Positions 59,129 through 64,000 of a DNA stretch of 64,000 bases are shown piece after piece. Positions within the stretch are counted from its first letter, which is position 1; every line of letters starts with the position of its first letter. The stretch comes from Novosphingobium sp. B1 (GTDB lineage Bacteria; Pseudomonadota; Alphaproteobacteria; Sphingomonadales; Sphingomonadaceae). The notes under the pieces were generated by a model, which saw only the letters and a program-made list of their open reading frames with translations, was not told where the DNA came from and ran no database searches. A program made the position numbers and the translations under genes. The DNA is taken from NCBI RefSeq assembly GCF_900176395.1, contig NZ_FWXL01000005.1, positions 62,001 through 126,000 of the forward strand, written 5' to 3'.

Positions 59129-59288
59129 ATCATCAACGCGACGCTTGCCGGATATCAGGTGAACTTCCGCGATCGCCTGCAGGTCATCCCGACTTCGGTC
59201 GGCATCGTGGGCGCCATCAATACGGTGCAGAACGCCGGCTGGGTCCGGGCCGTTGGCGTGGAGGCAGCAGTCGACGTAAGGCTGCGCG
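59129..59288 (+). pseudogene. Remnant of a TonB-dependent receptor gene
   Basis: Translated in frame from 59129 it reads INATLAGYQVNFRDRLQVIP, then NTVQNAGWVRAVGVEAAVDVRL, which is the pattern of late beta-barrel strands in TBDRs (strand, turn, 'NVGxVxxxGVE' strand). There is no plug, signal or C-terminal strand, and after about 59290 the frame continues with unrelated residues to a stop at 59431. Very likely left by deletion of a receptor gene whose Pho-box promoter remains just upstream. Confidence 0.62.
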
Positions 59289-59427
59289 GCGCGTTGGACG
59301 AGCCGCGTTTACAGGGGAAATCGCGCGCCACGTTGCAGCATTTTGACGAACGGGGAATTTGTTGGGGCGACTCAGCGATGCGCGCGCAAGGGCTGCAGAC
59401 CATGTTTCCGCAAAGAAATGGTCGAAC

Positions 59428-59604
59428 ATGAAACGCGGCCTGTTCCGAACGACCGACACCTTCCTCGGCGAATGCGCGCGCGTGCACGAAGATGCGGGCG
59501 ATGCCTTTCCCTATCTTCGCCCGGATCTCTATCGCCTGCTTGGCTTCCAGCCCCCGTACGAGGACCTGCCGCTCGTCTCCGCTCCCCTACAGGAACAGCG
59601 CTAG
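59428..59604 (+). CDS. Small ORF, 58 aa, function unknown
   Basis: ATG overlaps the stop of the TBDR-relic frame (ATGA) and reads MKRGLFRTTDTFLGECARVH, then FPYLRPDLYRLLGFQPPYEDLP. Composition is protein-like, but no family is recognised and no good ribosome site is seen. Its TAG overlaps the stop of the convergent GST gene. It could be a small gene or the end of a broken one. Confidence 0.35.
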   Translation: MKRGLFRTTDTFLGECARVHEDAGDAFPYLRPDLYRLLGFQPPYEDLPLVSAPLQEQR

Positions 59605-60242
59605 ATTTCGGCGTCGGGCTGCAGTTCGGGGACAGCCGCAGCAAAGGCAGGGTTTGCCATGCAAGCCGCCTCGATGTCGGGAATGCGCCCGAAGTCGTAG
59701 CTGGCGCCAAAGCGACGGGCATTGCCCAGTTGCGGAACGAGCAGGACATCGGCCAGAGTAACCTTGTCCCCGAAGCAGTAAGGTCCCGCGTTTGCGGCAA
59801 TCAGGCCGGCAAATGCAGAAAGGCCGCTTTCGATCACTTCGGCCGCCCAGGCATCGATCGCTGGCTGATCCAGGCCCCGATGGCGGAGCATCTTCAACAC
59901 CTTGAGATTCTGCACCGGATGGATGTCGCAAGCAATGACTTGCGCAGCCGCCCGCACCTTTGCCCGGGCCATCGGCTCACGCGGCAGGAGCGGCGGCTCG
60001 GGATGGACCTCGTCGAGATACTCGCAGATGGCCATGCTCTGCGTCAGCACGTCATCGCCGACCGCCAGCGCCGGGACAAACCCCTGCGGGTTGATTGCAA
60101 GGTAAGCGGGCGCGCCCTGTTCGCCCAGCCGCAAGTGATGGGCAATGCCGGTCCACTCCAGCCCCTTGAGCGCGAGTGCGATGCGCACGCGCCACGAAGC
60201 CGTGGAGCGCCAGAAGCCATGCAGGACAAGGTGTTCGGTCAT
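59601..60242 (-). CDS. maiA: Zeta-class glutathione S-transferase / maleylacetoacetate isomerase
   Basis: 213 residues. Thioredoxin-fold N-terminus with STASWRVRIAL (zeta-class SSxxSxRVRIAL motif), QSMAICEYLDE and the C-terminal helical domain with FGDKVTLADVLLVPQL. Zeta GSTs isomerise maleylacetoacetate in tyrosine/homogentisate breakdown. No other genes of that pathway are near, so the exact substrate is less certain than the family. Confidence 0.82.
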   Translation of the reverse strand: MTEHLVLHGFWRSTASWRVRIALALKGLEWTGIAHHLRLGEQGAPAYLAINPQGFVPALAVGDDVLTQSMAICEYLDEVHPEPPLLPREPMARAKVRAAAQVIACDIHPVQNLKVLKMLRHRGLDQPAIDAWAAEVIESGLSAFAGLIAANAGPYCFGDKVTLADVLLVPQLGNARRFGASYDFGRIPDIEAACMANPAFAAAVPELQPDAEI

Positions 60243-60331
60243 GACCGGGTTATGTTGGCTTGGCTCGATCAGCGCAAGAGCAGGTCAGCGAGCAACAGGG
60301 GCGGACTGCTGCCGCCCCGTGCCCCTTGTCG

Positions 60332-62935
60332 TCAGAACTTGGCCCCTGCCCGAACGCCGATCATGCGCGGCGTCGTCGGGACGATATAGGGACGTTGCGT
60401 GCACTGACCGCACTGGACAAACCGTGAAAGCTGCCCTCGCTCATCGAACAGGTTGCGCACGAACGCCTCGATCGAGAAGGCCGACCACTCGCCGCCGAGC
60501 GCCAAGTTGACCTGACCGAACCCTTCGAGCCGCCCTTGCGCTGCAGCGAAATCGACGCGCAGGTCAGAGCTGGCCGAGCTTTGATAAGTGCCGTTCACCT
60601 GACCATAGACCTTGCCCGTCCCTGTCGGCACGGTATAGCGCGCGGTACCGCTCATCTTCCATTGCGGAGTAATCGGAAGCCGTGTCCCGACGGGTGCAAG
60701 GATCTCGTTTCCGCCGCCTGCGCAGGTAAACGTCGGGTCGATGGCCGCACACAGGTTGTTGCGGATCTTGGCATCGGCATATGCGCCCGACACGTTCAGG
60801 CTCAACCGATCAAGCGACACCGAAGCATCGATGTCAAAGCCGCGAATACGCGCACTCGGCCCGTTCGTGATCACGGTGAAGCTGTTCGGACCAAGATAGG
60901 CAAACTGGAAGTTCTTCCAGTCCTGCTGATAGATCGCACCATTCAGGCGCAAAATCCCGCCTGCCAACGTGGACTTGAAGCCCACTTCGTAGTTGGTCAG
61001 GAAATCAGGCTGATAGGCGCCAAAGTCGCCGCGACGGTTGATGCCGCCCGGCCTGAAACCGCGCGATACGGTCGCATAAGCCAAGAGATCGCTGTTGGGC
61101 TTCCACGTCGCGTTGAAGCGGTAGGTTCCGCCGCTTCCCGAGGCCTTGACTGGCTTGACGCCATCATTGGTGTAAACACCAAGGTTGGTGCATGGGCTGC
61201 CCTCTACTGCAGGCGGCAGCAGGGAGGTGTTGGCTTGTCCGGCAAGCTGCGCCTCCCGAAGACGAACGCCAGACTGCGTGAAGCACGCTGCCACGCCGGT
61301 GCGCGAGGAACCTGCGGCATTGGGCGGCGGATTGTCGTCTGCGCCCTGGATGAAGGCGGGATTGCGACCGAAACCGAAGAAGCCGATCAGCGTGTTGTCA
61401 TAGACGAAGGCGCGGCCACCGGCGGTGAGCGTCACCGTTGGCGAGATGTCCAGGCTGAACTCGCCGAACGCGGCATAGTCCTGATCAACGCGCTTCTGCT
61501 GGGTCAGCCACAGTGTGCCGGGCTGGCCGTTGACCGAAAGCAGCGGCGCCAGACCTGCAATCTGATAATCCTGGTGGATCAGGTTCGACTGGTACTGGTA
61601 GAAGAACCCGCCGACGAAGCGGAAGGCTTCGTCTGCCGGCGAGGCCACGCGCAGTTCCTGGCTCAGCTTCTTGAAATGGTCGGAGCCGATGACCTTCTGC
61701 CGGGGATCGATCGTGCGACCAAGAGAATCTTGATAATAGAAGTAGTTCGCAAGACCGCCGTATGACTGGTAGAGCGAGTCATAGGCTTCGGCGTAGTCGG
61801 TATAGTCGCTCGACTGGTAGGTCTTGCGATCGAGATAAGCGCCGGCGTAGGTCATGTCCCAGTTGCCGAGCTTGCCCTCGATGGTCAGCGCCGCCTGCCA
61901 GAACTTGTCGTTGCGGAATTCGGGGAAGAAGTGCTGGACCTGAAGATCGCCAACCGACGGATCGAAACCGTATGAGCCGTGGCTCTTGGTTTCCTGGTAC
62001 ATGAACTGGGGCGTCACCGTCCAGTTTTCGTCGAGATCGACCTTGAGCGCAGCACGACCGCCGTAAATATCGGTATAGTTGTAGTCTTCCTTGACGAAGG
62101 CGGTGTTGGTGACGCTGATACCGTCAAGCAGGCAGCCATTGGTATTGCCTTCGCCATCGACCGTGGCAGTGCCGCAGAAGGTCCGCCGACCCGGCACGTT
62201 GTCGATGAAACCGGCGTCGCGCTGATACCAGCCGACCACGCGCAGTGCAGCCATGGGTGACAGCGGTGCGTTGATCATGCCTTCGAGCTTGTAGCCCTGT
62301 CCGCCCTTGCGGACCGTATTCACTTCACCGTCGACACTTCCGTAGAAGCCGGAAGTATCGGGCTTGTTGGTGATGATGCGGATCGTGCCAGCTTCGGACG
62401 AGGCGCCATAGAGTGTGCCCTGCGGGCCGGACAGGCTTTCGATCCGGGCGATGTCATAGACATGGACATCAAGGTTGCCGCCGATCGTGGTAACGGGCTG
62501 TTCGTCAAGATAGACGCCAACCGACGGGAGTGAGCCGGAGTGGTTGCCATCGCCGCCCGATGCCACGCCGCGCATGTAGACGACATTGGTGCCGGGCGTG
62601 CCGCCAAGCGCCTGGAACGTCACTGCGGGAAGTTGCTGTGCGTAATCGGTGAAGTTGGCAACGCCAAGCTGCTCAAGCTTCTGCGTACCCAGAGCCTGGA
62701 TCGATATCGGCACGTTCTGCAGGTTTTCGCTGCGCTTCTGTGCGGTCACGATGATCACGTTGGGGTCGGAATCGGCCGCATCGGTTTGCGCTTCCTGCGC
62801 CAGTGCCGGTGCTGAAATCGCCGTGCCGGCCAGCAGGAGCAGGCGTACGAAACGCCCCTTGCGGTTCACATTCGTGATCGCCTTGCAGATCTGACGCATA
62901 CCAGAATTTACCCTCATATTTCTGTTTTGCGACAT
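60332..62935 (-). CDS. TonB-dependent receptor
   Basis: About 867 residues. Signal peptide (RFVRLLLLAGTAISAPALAQ), TonB-box-like NVIIVTAQKRSENLQNVPIS, plug with PSVGVYLDEQPV and GPQGTLYGASSEAGTI, and a C-terminal strand ending AGAKF: the 'VTAQKR' group common in sphingomonads, often tied to uptake of aromatic or terpenoid compounds or siderophores. Several ATGs compete for start (62953, 62938, 62935, 62917); none has a clear ribosome site. Ligand cannot be told from sequence. Confidence 0.88.
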   Translation of the reverse strand: MSQNRNMRVNSGMRQICKAITNVNRKGRFVRLLLLAGTAISAPALAQEAQTDAADSDPNVIIVTAQKRSENLQNVPISIQALGTQKLEQLGVANFTDYAQQLPAVTFQALGGTPGTNVVYMRGVASGGDGNHSGSLPSVGVYLDEQPVTTIGGNLDVHVYDIARIESLSGPQGTLYGASSEAGTIRIITNKPDTSGFYGSVDGEVNTVRKGGQGYKLEGMINAPLSPMAALRVVGWYQRDAGFIDNVPGRRTFCGTATVDGEGNTNGCLLDGISVTNTAFVKEDYNYTDIYGGRAALKVDLDENWTVTPQFMYQETKSHGSYGFDPSVGDLQVQHFFPEFRNDKFWQAALTIEGKLGNWDMTYAGAYLDRKTYQSSDYTDYAEAYDSLYQSYGGLANYFYYQDSLGRTIDPRQKVIGSDHFKKLSQELRVASPADEAFRFVGGFFYQYQSNLIHQDYQIAGLAPLLSVNGQPGTLWLTQQKRVDQDYAAFGEFSLDISPTVTLTAGGRAFVYDNTLIGFFGFGRNPAFIQGADDNPPPNAAGSSRTGVAACFTQSGVRLREAQLAGQANTSLLPPAVEGSPCTNLGVYTNDGVKPVKASGSGGTYRFNATWKPNSDLLAYATVSRGFRPGGINRRGDFGAYQPDFLTNYEVGFKSTLAGGILRLNGAIYQQDWKNFQFAYLGPNSFTVITNGPSARIRGFDIDASVSLDRLSLNVSGAYADAKIRNNLCAAIDPTFTCAGGGNEILAPVGTRLPITPQWKMSGTARYTVPTGTGKVYGQVNGTYQSSASSDLRVDFAAAQGRLEGFGQVNLALGGEWSAFSIEAFVRNLFDERGQLSRFVQCGQCTQRPYIVPTTPRMIGVRAGAKF

Positions 62936-62983
62936 CATGCTGCGCCGCCGCACGACTTGCCGTCAAGCAGCAGAGCGCGGCAA

Positions 62984-63022
62984 ACCGTTGTTAATCGCCG
63001 ACCGTGGCCAATTTACAACGGT
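62984..63022. repeat. Inverted repeat upstream of third TBDR
   Basis: ACCGTTGT (62984-62991) and ACAACGGT (63015-63022), perfect 8-bp arms 23 bases apart, between the sulfotransferase stop and the TBDR start. It could be a regulator site for the receptor. The 92-base gap holds nothing else clear. Confidence 0.4.
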
Positions 63023-63027
63023 GTCGG

Positions 63028-64000
63028 TTATAAGGCTTCCGGATAGGCAGAAAGCACAGGGCCAAGCGCCGCCTTCAACGGACCGAGCCATGGTTCGAAC
63101 GCTTTCCACGCCTCGGTGCCATCCCGGAAGATCGGCTGCCTTACCTGTTCGGAACTGGCCGTGCGGACCGCGCGCTCGGTCTTGTGAAAGGCAAGGCAAG
63201 CTTCCTCGAATGGCAGGCCGCAATGGTGCAGCAGGGCGCGCACTTCCGTTTCGGTGTCTTCGACCATACGCTCGTAGATCACGCGGTGCACCACGCCCGG
63301 CAGGACCCGGTCGTAATGCGCCATGGCCCGCACATAGTCGCGATAGTAGCGGCCCATGTCATCAAGCGAGTAGCTGAAGCCCTGCCCGCGGGCGAAGTGC
63401 TGTTTGAAATTGGAAAAGCAGCAGGCCAGCGGATGGCGCCGCGCATCGATGATCCTGGCGTTGGGCAGGATCAGGTGGATGAACGGCACGTGCAGCCAGT
63501 TGTTGGGCATCTTGTCGATGAACAGGGGCCGCGAAGTGTGCCGCTGCACCCTTGTACGCGACAAGTAGGCTTCGCCCAGCTTTCGCAGTTCACCCATCGG
63601 CAGGCTCGCTGTCGCTGCCGGGTAGCCTTCGATCTGGCGCGCGAGGAAGCCGATGTCAGCCAGTTCGCTGGTTCCTTCGACCTGCGAATGGCTGGCGAGG
63701 ATCTGCTCGACCAGCGTCGATCCGGCGCGGGGCATGCCGAGGACGAAGATCGGGTCCGGGGCGTCGCAGCCCTGCCCTGCCAGCCCCGATAGCATTGCTG
63801 GCGTGAACGTTGCGATAGCAGCATCGACATTCTGCGTCGTATCCTCAGCATTGTAAGGCATGCGGCGGCGGCGCAGTTCGTTGCCGGCAGAGTAATGGCG
63901 GAAAGCCGCCTCCGGTTGTTCGCGGTCCTCGAAGGCCTTGCCCAGCGCAAAATCGAGGTGCCAGCGGTCTTCGGGCGTCAGGTCGTCACGGGCGAGCGCG
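63028..64000 (-). CDS. TPR-sulfotransferase, partial (5' end outside window)
   Basis: About 324 residues visible; the frame runs off the right edge, so the ATG at 63861 is internal. The visible N-terminal part (RWHLDFALGKAFEDREQPEAAFRHY) is a tetratricopeptide helix pair; then FVLGMPRAGSTLVEQIL is the 5'-phosphosulfate loop of PAPS-dependent sulfotransferases, with DARRHPLACCFSNF as the 3'-phosphate segment. This TPR-sulfotransferase family is frequent beside TBDRs in sphingomonads; acceptor unknown. Confidence 0.87.
   Translation of the reverse strand, partial: ALARDDLTPEDRWHLDFALGKAFEDREQPEAAFRHYSAGNELRRRRMPYNAEDTTQNVDAAIATFTPAMLSGLAGQGCDAPDPIFVLGMPRAGSTLVEQILASHSQVEGTSELADIGFLARQIEGYPAATASLPMGELRKLGEAYLSRTRVQRHTSRPLFIDKMPNNWLHVPFIHLILPNARIIDARRHPLACCFSNFKQHFARGQGFSYSLDDMGRYYRDYVRAMAHYDRVLPGVVHRVIYERMVEDTETEVRALLHHCGLPFEEACLAFHKTERAVRTASSEQVRQPIFRDGTEAWKAFEPWLGPLKAALGPVLSAYPEAL

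Overview
This window carries an almost complete photosynthesis gene cluster (PGC, about 12.2-51.1 kb) of an aerobic anoxygenic phototroph, flanked on both sides by nutrient-scavenging genes. The organism is most likely an alphaproteobacterium of the Sphingomonadales (Novosphingobium/Sphingomonas/Erythrobacter group). The reasons are the high GC content, the gene order bchIDO-crtCDF-bchCXYZ-puf and bchFNBHLM-lhaA-puhABC-acsF-puhE-hemA, the oxygen-dependent cyclase AcsF with no BchE, and the many large TonB-dependent receptors (TBDRs), one of them with a halogenase/SapC/GH16 operon. This assignment is inference from gene content, not from a marker gene.

Left flank (1-10.7 kb, minus strand): an operon running TBDR, flavin-dependent halogenase homologue, SapC, JmjC/cupin_8 protein, second halogenase homologue, GH16 beta-glucanase, LacI regulator, MFS permease (cut by the window edge). 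A pair of near-perfect 12-bp palindromes ahead of the TBDR is the probable LacI operator. This looks like a beta-glucan utilisation locus. A DUF3422 membrane protein (10.9-12.2 kb) then precedes the PGC.

PGC: bchI-bchD-bchO plus a 49-aa membrane peptide (plus strand); crtC and crtD (minus); crtF, then bchCXYZ-pufBALMC (plus), closed by a strong terminator; a small membrane protein, tspO, bchP, a PucC-family MFS protein and bchG (minus); ppsR and aerR (minus); then a 15-kb, tightly overlapping run bchF-N-B-H-L-M-lhaA-puhA-B-C-orf96-acsF-puhE-hemA (plus), and a lipoprotein cytochrome c (minus). Together they insert Mg into protoporphyrin, build bacteriochlorophyll a, tailor carotenoids of the spirilloxanthin series, and make the RC-LH1 complex with its assembly factors and electron donors. 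Candidate PpsR operators (TGT-N12-ACA or one-base variants) sit ahead of bchI, crtF, bchC (two, 8 bp apart), bchG and bchF. Not in the window: crtE/B/I/A, bchE, pufQ, pufX and puc (LH2) genes.

Right flank (51.1-64 kb): a phosphorus module with a TBDR plus beta-propeller phytase, and polyphosphate kinase (ppk) plus exopolyphosphatase (ppx). Both promoter regions contain 11-bp-phased heptamers that resemble Pho boxes. One four-heptamer array now faces only a relic of a TBDR gene. A zeta-class GST (maleylacetoacetate isomerase-like), a third TBDR and a partial TPR-sulfotransferase follow. No rRNA, tRNA, CRISPR array or insertion sequence was seen.
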